Part shown: positions 1-13,894 of the stretch, piece after piece | Layout of the letters: every line of letters starts with the position of its first letter | Position numbering within the stretch: position 1 is the stretch's first letter | DNA from: Panonychus citri | Lineage: Eukaryota > Arthropoda > Arachnida > Trombidiformes > Tetranychidae | DNA: 64,000 bases | Assembly (NCBI RefSeq): GCF_014898815.1 | Contig: NW_026515468.1 | Location: 1,550,001-1,614,000 of the forward strand | Reading direction: 5' to 3' | Notes under the pieces: generated by a model | Told to the model about the DNA's origin: nothing | The model's database searches: none | The model's input: only the letters and a program-made list of their open reading frames with translations | Position numbers and translations under genes: made by a program

Positions 1-1793
1 CTTATCGAAAAGGGTTTGATTCGATTCTATGTCGAAAAAGAGTCGAGGTTCTTGGGACCAAATCCATTCATGTTCATTTGCTTTTGGGTTTTCGGGTTAA
101 TAGCTTTCTGGTTTAAGTTTATTATCGCTCTGATTACTATTTGTTGTGTATAAGATATTTCACCGAATGGAAACTAATCATGATTGGATGATAGGATTTA
201 CATGAGAAAAAGGAAACGGAAATGATGATGTGAGGGTGAAATTTTTGCATAATAATGATCATCATCATGCTCGATAATCAACTAGAAGGAAGAAGATCTT
301 TGTTGAACATGGAAACTATTAAATTCTGCCAATAGAATGAATGTTAATTCACTTATTTTCTTTATTCTTTCGTCTCAATCATATTATCAACTTTCAGTGG
401 TTCAATCATCTTCATGCTACTTTGATTAACAAATTAAGTTAAATTACTTTTATGCTGGACGAAATTCAGCCAAATGATCATCCAGATGAAATAAATATCA
501 ACCATGAAATGACCGATAAAATTAATCCAACAGGTTGTGCGAGAAAATATAAGAATTTTTCTTAAATTCCCATTGAATGTGGATGAAAGGAAAGAAATGC
601 TAATTAATTAACTTTTTCCAATTAAAGATTAAATTGATTGTTTATTAATCTATTCTACTGGCGCCATCTATTATTCGAAAAAGAAAAATATAAAATTCAT
701 TTTTGTATGAGAAGTGAATCCAATCCAACAATAAGCAATTGTAAATGAATTATCTTTATATTTCCATAAACTTCATGGAATAGCTGATAACTAGGACTAT
801 TTGTGGTGAGTGTACATCAATAATACTTCAAAACTCACAGTTGATTTTGAAGATTGAGAACAGAAATACAAGCAGAGAACTAGCGCCATCTCTTGCTCCA
901 TCAATTAACTTCACTCTGGATAAATTACAAAACCAAAGTCTAATTGAAATTATTTGTCTACTCATTTTAATTGTGAGATATGGAAGGGCTTGGATTAGAT
1001 TCTGTCTGGTCAGCGTTGACCCAATTCATTTTTTCCCATTACAGTTTCTACTGAATTTGCTTCAAATTGTTTTCATTTAACTGATTTTGTCTTTTTACAA
1101 CCATCAAGGCTCCTTCGAGTTGACCATCAACCAAACAATTTGTTTTTATTCTGCTTTCGCAGAGTTTTAGCTGAAATTTGGCAAGTTGTTACGAGCATAA
1201 TAATCTCAATTTCGAGTGTCGAAAATCACTTAAAGTGATCTTTGATCATAATTTTGATATCGACTTGATCCTTGAAAAAAATGACCTGAAACTTGAATTT
1301 CCAGGGAAAACTAATGAAATGACAATTTATCAGGAGCGATAAAAAGTTCGAACGGTTCAGTTGCCGCCATTTAGGTTAGAGGTTATTGTTGGTTCTCTAA
1401 CCATTTTGATATGGACTTTGTTCACTATTTCGACACAAGATCACACCAGCTACAGTCGAGCAGAGATCTACAGTTGCATCGAAGTGAAAAATTCGAGTTA
1501 TCAATCTACTAGATGGCGACAGTGGCAAACGAAAGAAACATCAAAGTGATGAAGTTGCATGAATGTTACAAAAAGAAAAATGGAAAATTGTTAATTCGAC
1601 TGAGAAAATCATTTGAATTCATGATTAGTATTAAGAACAAGTAATGATTTGTTCATGACCGTCATTCTAAACAGGGTAGTTGCATGATGACAATATATTA
1701 AAGATCATTGAGTTAATGAGGAATAGATATTTTAACAAATTAATGGTTGAGGTTGTGAGTTAATTGTTGTTAGCATTTAGTTGAGCTTAAATG
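1..1793. other. AT-rich non-coding stretch
   Basis: No convincing coding region is seen; short open frames here lack proper ATG starts or domain-like content. The only distinctive sites are three copies of a CGCCATCT / AGATGGCG core at about 661-669, 883-893 and 1511-1519. They resemble the YY1/Pho and CTCF core motifs, but binding is not shown. Confidence 0.5.
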
Positions 1794-2273
1794 AGTTAAT
1801 AGCAATTATCTTTTGACAATTTACACAATTTAAATTTGTCTCTCTTTTTGGTCTCTGTAATTAAAAGCTATTCACACATTTAACGCAACTTTGATTAAAA
1901 TTAATGAGAGGAAATTGAAATTACCTCGGAAACTAATTGAGGTAAGAAAAGTATCTGATCCATAATCAGATGTAAACATTAATTCATCTGCTTCCCTTAC
2001 AATTCATTCAATCATTTGATTGGAGACATTCAATGGATTCTAAGAGACATTTACTATTACCTGTCACTGGATTCAATTAATTATCATCTTCATCTTCATC
2101 TTCATCTTGATCGTCTTCAGCACTAATTGTGAAGATGCACAATTCAAATTACTACTCATCCAACCGGAAATCTGGTTAATCATAAATAATAATATTATTA
2201 TCGTCATTGTCGTTATAATTATCATCACAAGATACATAATATAAGGTGTTTTCAGCTGCTTTCTGATTATTAT
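1794..2273. repeat. 480-bp direct duplication, copy 1
   Basis: This block is repeated in the same orientation at 13409-13894. By eye the two copies are identical apart from one extra CTTCAT hexamer in the TCATCT microsatellite of the second copy. Similarity continues in diverged form for some tens of bases upstream (TGGTTGAGGTTGT... at about 1744 and 13339). No ORF of note lies inside and no terminal repeats are visible, so the type of event is unknown. It could be a recent segmental duplication, a non-autonomous repeat family, or an assembly duplication. Confidence 0.9.
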
Positions 2274-3180
2274 GATAATAATACTATCATTTTAAAGTTT
2301 TTTTTTCATTCAAGAAGATGAGCTGATGATGATAATGAGGATGAGGACGATGACAATAAAAACAACGTAAGTCTGATAGTTTATTATGATGAAGAGTGAG
2401 TAGCAATTAAAACGAGTTTCAACAAACTGGTTGAAAGTTTTTGAAACTTTCGGTTACCCGAATAACTTTAAAATGGTTCAACTCATTTGAAGACAAGTTC
2501 AGTCTCAAAGTAACTTCGCTTTAATCACCATCACTTTGTCCTGATCCATGGTCGAAATGAGCATCGTGTTAATTCAATTTCCATCGTATTTCCTTTATCC
2601 TTGTGTCTTTGCTAGATTTTACCTGTTAAGTGATTTTTCTGCTTCCTGTAATTGATTAACATGTTGAAACGGAAATGAACTAATTCTTGATCCTCAGTTT
2701 AATTTAAATCTTAATAGATTCAAATGTCTTCCAGTGATTCGGACCCACGAGTTAATTCATGCAAATGTAAGTCTAATATTCATTCATTGACAGTAATTGG
2801 ATGATTTAAATATTAGAATAACCTTAACTATGACTAATATTAACTCATCTTTTCGTTAATTATAAAATCATTAACAATTTGATAGACGCAAAAGTAACAA
2901 TCGCAATTAACAGAGGGCGATACAAATGTTATCACAATCAAAAGTATAAAATGATAATAATATTGAGAAATATTCGGAGGTGGAGCCTCTTTGTGAATGA
3001 ATTATATCTCCATAGAAACGTTAACTTATTTCTCATCCCTTTCATCATTTTCATCATCTCTCTCTTTCTATTTCTCTTTCTTCGGTGTGTCACCCCTCAT
3101 TCACAAGAGACAAAAACCCCACCCAAAACTAAGCTCAAATCGTAAGTGTTTCCCAATCCTCTCCCCTCATCATCATCATC
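2274..3180. other. non-coding stretch with GATGAT-type simple repeats
   Basis: AT-rich sequence with short ATG/GAT repeats (about 2320-2350) and no supportable gene. Confidence 0.45.
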
Positions 3181-3184
3181 TTCA

Positions 3185-3185
<1 letters not shown>

Positions 3186-3211
<26 letters not shown>
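3186..3211 (+). repeat. (CT)n microsatellite
   Basis: A pure CT dinucleotide run inside a longer pyrimidine-rich stretch (about 3050-3490). Confidence 0.9.
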
Positions 3212-3216
<5 letters not shown>

Positions 3217-3700
3217 TTCTCTTCCCTCCTCCCTCACTGGCTCATTCTTTCTTCTTACATATTCACTCTCACTCTTCTTCATCATCCTCATCATCTCTTT
3301 TATTTTTTGTCTCTTCTCTTCTCTCTCATTTAAACATTAACTCTCCTCTTGATTTAACGTTTTCTTTTCATCAAATTAAATCCTTTATTCATCCACCATT
3401 TTCTTTACTCAGAACTTCAGTAATCATCATTCATCATCTTCTTGTTTCCAGTGATCTCTTTTGTTTCTCTAATTATTTCCTATCATCGAATTGAATAATT
3501 TTCTCTATCATCACCTCTATTGATTCCCGATCCATTTTCCCCTCCGGTGTTGGTGTTAAAATCATTGTGTTGGTATCGCAAGCTTGGTATTGAGTTTCTT
3601 ACTGTATTTTTGAACCAGAGGTAGGAACTTCATACCATGCTATCGTTTACGAACTCTTAATCAACAACATCAACTCCGAATCATCATAATTAAACAACAG
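3212..3700 (+). other. possible non-coding first exon (5' UTR) ending in a splice donor
   Basis: A pyrimidine-rich region passes into more balanced sequence and ends at AAACAACAG|GTAAGC, a near-consensus splice donor at 3700/3701. No long ATG-started frame leads into the donor, so if it is an exon it is probably 5' UTR of a plus-strand gene whose coding exons were not identified here. The 5' limit is arbitrary: no TATA box is obvious and the transcription start is unknown. The long open frame at 2997-3494 is a by-product of the pyrimidine bias. Confidence 0.3.
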
Positions 3701-6700
3701 GTAAGCAAATTGTTTAATCTCACGATAATCTGAAAATACTTAATCCGTTTCCTATTCACCTTTCATTCAAATTGATTTGTATTCAGACAAAGGGTGAACC
3801 TCATTTGATATTTTCCACAATTGTTTCGGTTAATTGTTACGATTAATCAACTCATAGTTTGATCCAATTTTATCTTGAGTAGTGAATTAAGCTAATTGAA
3901 TCACTTCTACGGAATAGTAATCAAGAGTTAAACCGTTAATTTAATATTCAATTGAGTTTATTCCCATGAAATTGTTCATTTCGGATCAGATTAAATCTCA
4001 AGACAATCAACTTATCCACTGAACAATAATTGATTCCTTCAACGAAATGAACAATTAATCAAATTGATTGAGAAGTTTAATCGCTGAAACAATTAAAGAA
4101 AAATGAATACCAATGATATCGAACCGGATCAAGAAACAATTAACTGATGATCATGATTAGTGGTTAGTCTTTGTGATCAATTTAATAAAAAAACATGCAA
4201 ATTAAATTTTAATCAATGGCTAATAATGATAATCGTACAATTATTAATTATAAATGATAACAAAAATCGTGACTCTTAATCACAACAACAGCCAATGAGT
4301 AACTTAACTAAATTTAAAACAAAACAAAAGCGATTAAATCAAATTTAATCTACTTTCCATTTTATCCCAACCTTGACCGTTATTTGAAAGTTACAATGTT
4401 TTAAACAACAATTAATGTTCACCAATCTAATCAAGTTGGAAGAATAATTTTAATTGCAATTTAACCTTGAAGATTAAAGATTTATGATGATTACATTGGA
4501 TGGAAACAGTTGTAAGATGAAGATGGAGAAATAACTAGAAAATGATCAAGAGTAAAACTTTTCCTTTTATCCCAAGGTTAAAGGTTATCTCTTTATCCTC
4601 ATCCCGATTATCATCCTTCATCTTTCATCTTCTTACTTCATAAGAAATGAGCGTTTTCTCAATTTTAGAAGATAAAATATTTAACCTTTATTTTAACGAA
4701 TTAATTTGTTTTTTTCTCCTTCTCCTGATAATCAATAAATTATCATCTACTTCCTGTTTAGTTTATAATTTTATGTGTTTATCTTCATGAAACATTCAAT
4801 AAGCAGCTGAAGATAAAGAGGAACTTGCAGACGAGGCTCATTTCCGCTTTCGTTTTTTTCTTTCTTCACCATCACCAATGTTTATCAATGAAAATGATAT
4901 CATTAGCATCGATAATTATCAGAAAGTACAAGATGATGATTAGTGTTAAGAAGAAAAGTGCTAATCAAGAGGAAACTGATGATGAAGATGATGAAGGATG
5001 CAGAAAAAAAGATGAGGAGAGAAAAGTAATTTTCTATGAAGAAAAAGAATCGCCTTAATTTACCTTGTTAAGATACTTTGGGACCAGTTTTCTTTTCTAA
5101 ACTTGTTTTAATTGCTACTTTGTTCCCGCCTTTTAATATATTATCATGATTAACTATTTATCTTACATTGTTTATATTGTTATCATTATATTATCTTGAC
5201 CATCTCATCCTAATTATTATTATCGTCATGATTTTCAGCTTCTTCATCCTTAATCTCACAGTAACCAGAAATGTTTTACTTTCTTGGCTCTCTCATTATC
5301 ATCATCTTTGTTGCTTCTGTGATCATTTCCATCCTCAATCTCTATCCTGATCATCCTCATCCTCATCTTCAATCACCAGAATCTCTAGAACCTCCGCCCA
5401 TAACTTAGAATCCACCGATGGCTCGATTTCTTTACTCATCTTTTCTCATGATTCTTTTGCCATGTTATTCATTATTTAATTTTATCCTTTTCTTTCATTC
5501 CAATCAAATTATTGTGCTTGGGTTCAATCAATTACTAATGAGATGAGGATCCAATGAGTTCTCGTTTTTTTCTCTATCATCATCATCATTATCTTCAAAT
5601 GTTCATCTCGAACAAAAAAGTTATCATGATCGGAGTACATGCGTATAATTCATCTGGTTAATCAAGTGATAACTTTTTCTTCTTCATCCTCATCCTTTTC
5701 GTCTTCATCTTCCTTGTTATTTAATTCATTGCAATCAATTGGATGACTAAAAGTAAGAGATGTTGATGATAATTTTATGTAACATGAAATTATTTGAACA
5801 TTTGAAGCATCTTAAAGGATGATTAAGACAATCCCATCATCTTAGTTGAGAACGTGATTCCAAAAGTAATAACAGAAACAAGCGAAATCTGAATCTTAAT
5901 CTTTTCACTCTGTCAAGTTTAGTTAATTGTTCATTGCAAATGATTAACAATCATTATGAATTTACGGATAATGATGGTGATGGAGATAATGTTTATGAGA
6001 GAGTCAATAACTTGCACAAGAGAAAACTAAAGTTTGTTAAGATTAAGATGATGAGTAAAGTTAATTTTCATCTTCACCAAACCATGAAAATGTTGACTAA
6101 CTTTCTGGAATATGAAATAAAAACAATAACACTTAAAACTATTTGTGAGTTAAAATCAACAAAAAGTCAACACTGATCCACCAGATGAGATTAACATGAA
6201 GAGAAAATGTTTCTCATGTATTATCCCTCAATGGAAGATGATGAAAGGAGGAAAACAGAAGCTCCTGATGACTAAAGTGATGAGGATTAAGAAGATGATA
6301 AGTCAAGGAGGGAAATCGAAAGTTTAAAAAGTTCAGACAAAAGAGTAAAGGGATTCATGTTTTTTTCTCGTGTTCTCATTTATTGTCCTTCAAATTGAAC
6401 AATTAATTTTCATCTTGTCGATGATGATGAAGAAGAAGAAGATGATGATGGTCTGAGGAAGAAAAAGAGGAAGACCATAGTGAATGAATAAGAAGGAAGA
6501 TGAAAAGAAAAGTGAAAGGAAAGAGTGAAAGAGCTAAGAATAGCTGTGAAGAAGAAAAAGTTGAAGGCGAATTGAAGATGACGATGAAAAGAAAGAGAAG
6601 TGAAAGTAAGAGATTAAAGGGGAAGTAAGATGATGGAGATGAAGATAAGAGGGCGATCGTGAGACTGATCGATCATCTTAGATTGACACTTCCCATGTAA

Positions 6701-9700
6701 ATAGTAAATTCCCATGATGTTTATTGTCGAGATAACGTTACTTTGATTACGCAAGGTCACACTTTTTCCATAAGATGAAGATGAGGCAAAGAAAAGGTAA
6801 GTAGGTCATAGGTGCGAAAGAGCAAAAATAGAGAGACAGAGAGAAAGAGAAGAGTAGGAAGATTGAAGGACGATTAAGGAAGAAAAAGTAAATAAAGGAT
6901 CTTCTCTCTCTTCGATCATCATCATCTTCATCTTATCTCTTTTGACGCAATTCTAATAATAATGATAATCACGGAGATGATCTTTTCTAACGGAACTCGA
7001 TTGAGATGATGATGATAATGATGATGCCCAAATAACCGTAAGACCTTTTACCTTTTATCTCCATCTTTAAGAAGATAATATTAGATTTAGATTATGCATC
7101 ATCACGGGAAGTAAGTTGATCGAAGGTGGTTCAAGGGGAGTAACTCAAGGTAAGTATAACTGTTAAATTGTTACTCTTTCATTCAGTTGAACATGATGAT
7201 TATCATTTTAATCATTATCATTAACATCATCAGTGATTATCAATTGATATCAAAGATGATGGATGTCAGTTTGTTGATCACTAATCAATTGATGATCAAC
7301 TATTGCCAGAGAGCTTGAATTAGTCTCTTCCATTATCATCAGTTGATTCATTCCCATCTAATTTACAGTAAGAATCTTGATCATCTTTTTCTCTGTCAAT
7401 TTGTCAACAACAAACCAGGAATCATATTAACCCAAATGATGATTAAAAAGATTCATTTTAATCTATGAGGTTTACCCGATACTCGATTATCCATTAATCA
7501 AAATACAATCAATGATAATCTACAAAAAGAATGATGAGAAATCGTGAACATGAATTCAGTCTCATCATTAGTGATCTTAAGATGACAAAGGTTGACAAAA
7601 AGATGAAAATAATGTGATGATGATGATGACAAAGAATAAAAAATTGAATAGACTTGACTTACTCTTTATCCTCCTTCACCTTTTTTTTCATCTTGATTCT
7701 CAATTTAATCCAACTAATAGATGAACATTCAAATTGATTGTGATACTTTTTTATCGGTCACTAGGATAACAGATTAACTTTTGTACTGTAAATGATTAAG
7801 ATAAACGAAACCTGAGGAGATTTAATTTGATGGATTTATTGTTTTGATTGATGGATTATAATCAATAAGATGAATAATCAACTCCATCTTCCTGTCAAAG
7901 TTTATCCTTTACTTTCATCATCACTTTTACCCATTATTGTTATCATGATCTCTATCAGAACCAGGAGAAAGGAAAGCAAGAGGAACGAGATGATAACTTC
8001 CACATCCTTATCCTTATCCAATGTTTTCATCATCATCTTAACTTTATCATCTCTCTCACTTTTGTCAATCCGCTTGTTAAAACCCATTGGTTGTTTGTTT
8101 GGAGGTTTGAATAAATTTAACACTTTACTGACACACAGAGAGTAAGGGAGGGAGAGGGAGAGAGAGAGAGAGACCTATAGGATCTACAGGGTGGTGGTAG
8201 CGAAAAAACAAAAAATGATGAGGGAGAAAGAGAAGGGAGGGAGATGCATGATGAAGAAAAGCGACATTTCCGTTCAATTTTATTCACAAGGGAAGACGAA
8301 ATGATGATAAGGGGATTGGAGAGTAAAGAGCTAAAAGAAGATGAAGAAAAAAATTAACACAAAATATTATCTTCATCTTGGATCGATAAACTTTGGAAAA
8401 TCTTTTTTGTCTTGTTTCACTTTTCGAGCTCCTATAAGTTGAATGTTATTAAATATTCTTCATCCCTTCAGATTAATGGCTTATCTCTCGAATTAATGTA
8501 TTTCGGTTTAGTTGTATTAAGATTTGGGGTTGGAAAATTGTTATTCAGCGAGTGCGTGTTAATATTATAACAATTAAAAGGAATAATTTATTAATAGTTG
8601 ATTGGGTTCAGTTGGATCATCATTAGCGTGATTAAAGTTTTCCATCATTTACATTTTAAAATTTTCGAAAAATAATAACATGAACAAAAAAAGTTCTAAT
8701 CGATAAGTTTGCCTGGAAATTTTATTTCTCCCAAAAAACATTCATTATCTACTTTTAGTTGTTAATTATAAGAAAGATGATGAAACATCATTTTCATCTT
8801 TTGGTACATGAAGAAAATTGGATGAGATGAGGATGATAAATGGGTTTGGAGAGCAAAGGTGAGAATGAAGATGAGTTTTTGCTTCTTCAGAAGCTCAAGA
8901 TGAAGATAATTCCTGATGAACCAGGAAAAGAATGCGCAAAATCCTCTGGTAATTTTATTCCAATGTTTTTCTTGGCATTTCTGTTAATCGCCTCTTCTTC
9001 TGGTATCTTTTATCGCTTCTCATTCTGATAAATAAAATATTATCCATCAATTGTAATGATGCAAAAGCGCAACTCATAAGTATTTGAGCAAAGAGTTAAA
9101 GAGATAAACAAATATAAGGAGTAACTTTTTTTCTGTATCTTTATCAGCTCAATATCATTGTTGTATCATCCTCATCAAGGTTATCGCATCAAATTCAGGA
9201 TTCACTGTAGCCCCATCATCCAAGGACCATCATAAAGTATCATCATCATCATCATCATCTTCTTCTTTTACTTTCTCATCTCGAGATGATAATTTTCTAC
9301 ATCTTGACAACTTGTTATGTGAAAACATTGTTAGCCCTTTCCTTTCATTTTCTATTCTCCATCGAATTGACAAAAGAGTCAAGGAAACATAAGGTAACGG
9401 TAAAAATGAACGACTATCTCGCAGCTCTTTACAACCCTTGCCCATTATCATCCTTGATCATCAAACATCAATATCATCGATAAGAATGATGATAAGAAGG
9501 AAGTTGCCTAAAGGTAAAAAATGGATTCCCTTTTATTCCCAGGGCTTGATAAGCATAAAATAAGCATATATCCTCGGTTAACACCTTCATTGTTATGGTT
9601 TCGGGTTATACAAATTATTTCAAGGACAAATAAAGGTACAGGTAAAAAAACGTCTTAAAGGTTTTACTCTCTTGCGAGTTGCATCTTCGTCTTCATTGTC

Positions 9701-12700
9701 TCCCAAGGGCATCGCATCATCATCCTCAGTATCTTCCATAGGTGAGAAAGATATTGTCAATTCCATCTGCCCTCTTTCTTACAATTAGAACTCATTGTTA
9801 TCACTATTTATACTTCTAATTATATTTACACATAGAAAATGTCGTTTCCCTTTACCTTGATCAATCTAATTCATTATTATCATTGTTAAGGTGAGTTTTC
9901 CGATTCTATCAAAGGGTAAAAAAAATTGAAAGTAAAATTATACGCATTCACCTTAATCGATTGTGTTTGTGCATATTATTAATTTTTTATGTAATAATCA
10001 TTATCTTTTAATGAGAACCGTGAGATCCAAGGTTATACCAGAGCTAAAGGGTTACTCCTTTTCTTCCGGAAGTTACATGTTTACGAATTTCTGGTTAGTC
10101 ATCGACAGGAATTAACATTATCCTTGATTGAAACAATTGTTGCCTTCACTTTCACAGGAGATGGAAAAGGAAATGATGAAAAATAACGACGATGATGACG
10201 AGAAAAAGCAAACTGGTTAAGCCTCATGTTTTTTCATCTTGTTGATTCTTCAATCGTTTACTAATCACTCATGTGAACCTTTGCCAGGTAAAGGGTTTGG
10301 TTCAATGTGTTTCTGTCTTTTGCTTATTGCGAACTCAGGTAACATACAAATGGTCATGTTAACAGAAAGATGATAATGATGATGAGAAAAAGATGTTACG
10401 TTCGATTGAATTCAACCTTGAATAGAATTTTTATCTTCCATTTTTTACCTTCTTCGATAATCTAACCTATAAAATGTAATAAGTTTTTTTTACTATAAAT
10501 CAACTCGAAAGCTGTTCCAATGGTTCTTGTTGATTGTTGATGTTTGAAATTGATTGTCTGTTGATTGTATTCCCGGTTTATTGCACAAATCATCAATTGT
10601 TCAATTGATTTATGGTATCGTCTTGAGTTGCAATTATATTAATCGACTGATTAAAACTTGTTATCAAACAAATGAGCCAAAGGATGAGCACAATTCAGTT
10701 TGTTTCTGGAAATAATTAGCTAATCAGTTTCTGTTTTTAATTATAATCCCTCATCTTTAGCTTCATTGCAATTGATTTTGTAAAACAAATCGGTAATTTG
10801 ATTAGTTTCAGGTAATTGAATTGGTTACAATATGTTGATTACTTTCATTAAAGTTGATTGCACTTCTACAATTTATGAATCGTAAACAAGGAAATGAAAA
10901 TTGATTGTGATTAATGAAAATTATCAATCTAATAAGTGATTGTGTTGAAACAATGGGTCACACACCTAAATTTTGGGTGATTAATTTAATCAATTTAGTT
11001 TACATATTTGATTAACCAATTGATATTTAACACAGAGTGAGTTTCGTATTAATTAATAGCTGTTGATTTAATTTAATCTAATTTAAATACTCCAATGACT
11101 TCTCGTTGCTCTAATCAATAAATTTTAACCTAATCATCAATCATTTCTGAAAAGTTATCATTATATTATCATGATAGTCACTGAATTCAATTGAAAAACT
11201 AGTTAATTGTAATTATCTGATGATTGCTGAGGTAACGCCTTATTTACTATCATCAATGAATTCATATGATACTTGCATTAGTTAATTACTATGATTACCT
11301 GGAAAAATTATGATAAAAACAAAGATAAAAGATGGAAATGGAAATGGAATAGATGAAAAAAAGATTAATGAGTTTCATATGATAAAGTTGAGAGTTATCA
11401 TGATAATTATCATTTGCATGGATCAAAGCTGTTGAATGATTATGATAATAGAAATAATTAATTGTGATAATAATTAACAGAGATGCATGAGAATGAATCA
11501 GAGAAGAGGAAGAAATGAAATTGAATTCACAAAATGAAAGTACATTGTAATTGCAAATTAAATACATCAAAGTGCGAAACCAAATTAATCAGATAATTAA
11601 CCGAAAAGGATGAGAGAAAAAACAATTAACTTCTTAAAAATATCTTTTGATCTGAATAACTGAATGACCAGAGTTCGAGGCCAATAGCCGATTAAAAGTA
11701 GGAATGAACGAAAACTTTCAGAACTTTTATTCGTGAGCTTTTCAATCGTAATCATTTAATTCCTTTGATTGAATTTCTGTGGTTAAATAATCACAATTTG
11801 ATTGTAATCAATGTAAATAGATGATAAACTTTTCTCACTTTGATTAACTTCAATTCTGGTTGATTGTCACTAATCAAAGATAATTGAAGCCAGAAAAAGT
11901 TACCAGATTTTTTTTTGTTTCTGTTGATAAACTTACCAGAAAAAAAAGTTACATAAACAAAAAGTTTAAATAATAAAAGTTGATTAGTTGTAAACTAATC
12001 ACGATGATAACATAAACAATACGAGAGAAACAATCAATCAACACTTGATAATATTTAACAAACAATTAACCAGAAGCACAACAACAAACATCTAAATTAT
12101 ATAAATAACATGATGAATTACATGGTGATGAACATGGAGATAATAATAAGGACGATGATGAGGATGCAAAAGGAAATTGAAATTATCTAATCAGAGGAAA
12201 ATGATTAACAAGAGAAATGGAAGTTACAATGTTTCCAGTAGTTGAACAACAGAATCAACAATTAGATAAGATTGAAATTTGATCGATTTGGTGAGAATAA
12301 CAATTTATAGGTAAGAAATAAAATCGCACATAAAAAATATGGAAACACCAATAAGAGATTAAGGCTAAAAGAGATGAGACTTGAACGGCGCATTTCCTAA
12401 CTTCTTATAGGAAAGTTGCTTTTACCTCATCATTTTCATCCTCATCTTTTCATCTTCATCCCTTGGAATCATCATCATCATCTTGCTCTTTCTGTTTCCC
12501 TTTCTTTCCATTCATTTCATCTCTTCCTGAGTCTCTGTTTGCAAATGACATGAAAATGGCGGATGAACTGATAAGATGATCTGGAAGAGAAGATGAAATA
12601 TCAGAGTTAATCATTTTCTAATTGATGATCAAATTACAATGAAAACCAACAATTAGTTGATATTCATTTGTGATGAGCCATCAATTGATTAACAAACACT

Positions 12701-13408
12701 GAAATCTTTGCATTGTTAATCAAATTGCTTATCATGATCATTGTTATTTACTTAATGCTGATTAATTGTTTTCAGTTTCTCTTGCGTTTATTTTAATCAT
12801 TATTGGTTAATTATCTTTGTTGTTTTCTAATTGTTCTTGTCTATCGTTGTTGATGCTGATATTATGAAGCCAACTACAATTAACAATAATAAATGATACT
12901 AATGATAACAATTAGTGAGAAAAAAACTTCATCTTAAATACAATTTATCATATGAAATGAATACAAGGAAACCTTTCAAATTAAATCAATGACTTTTCAA
13001 GTAAATTAACTTTATTCATGTTGATTAGATAATCACAATTAAGAAAATTTTTTGTATCTAATTTAACTTATGCATAGTTGATTTTGTTGTGTTGATTGTC
13101 CAAATCAAATAACATTGTTTTCTGTTTACAATTTAGCTAATTAATGAAATAAACGAGACGAGAAAAAGTTGATGGTCAAGTTAATTGTTTACAATTAGAA
13201 ATAATTAAATTTACTAGTTGGTAATCATCTTTAAGTGGACAAAGTATCATTATCTTGATTAAAAGTCTATGTAAAAGATTATTAAAATTAGCAGACACAA
13301 TTAAGAGTTTAATGGTCACACACTCAGAGCAAACTAAATGGTTGAGGTTGTTAGTTAATTGTCAGGTAACATTTTGTCCGAAAGTGAAACTTAAATAAGT
13401 TTAGAAAA
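3701..13408. other. long gene-free stretch, intron or intergenic
   Basis: About 9.7 kb with no supportable coding region on either strand. It holds many short ATC/GAT and TCATCT repeats (for example about 9239-9262) and purine-rich stretches (6420-6900). An isolated strong donor-like site is CTCAAG|GTAAGT near 7149. It may be an intron of the gene whose possible first exon ends at 3700, but no acceptor partner was identified. Confidence 0.45.
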
Positions 13409-13894
13409 AGTTAATAGCAATTATCTTTTGACAATTTACACAATTTAAATTTGTCTCTCTTTTTGGTCTCTGTAATTAAAAGCTATTCACACATTTAACG
13501 CAACTTTGATTAAAATTAATGAGAGGAAATTGAAATTACCTCGGAAACTAATTGAGGTAAGAAAAGTATCTGATCCATAATCAGATGTAAACATTAATTC
13601 ATCTGCTTCCCTTACAATTCATTCAATCATTTGATTGGAGACATTCAATGGATTCTAAGAGACATTTACTATTACCTGTCACTGGATTCAATTAATTATC
13701 ATCTTCATCTTCATCTTCATCTTCATCTTGATCGTCTTCAGCACTAATTGTGAAGATGCACAATTCAAATTACTACTCATCCAACCGGAAATCTGGTTAA
13801 TCATAAATAATAATATTATTATCGTCATTGTCGTTATAATTATCATCACAAGATACATAATATAAGGTGTTTTCAGCTGCTTTCTGATTATTAT
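13409..13894. repeat. 480-bp direct duplication, copy 2 (486 bp)
   Basis: Second copy of the block at 1794-2273, same orientation, 11.6 kb downstream. It carries one more CTTCAT unit in the internal microsatellite (about 13700-13730) and otherwise looks identical. Its upstream flank is a diverged version of copy 1's flank; its downstream flank (TATAATGAAACAATAATT) is unrelated. Confidence 0.9.

Noticed and set aside
1361..1549. 62-codon frame with a hydrophobic start
   Set aside because: Begins at TTG, no ATG, no splice context; likely chance.
2997..3494. 165-codon plus-strand frame, Ser/Leu/Phe-rich
   Set aside because: It is created by the CT-rich pyrimidine tract; composition is low complexity and the reverse strand shows the matching Arg/Glu run.
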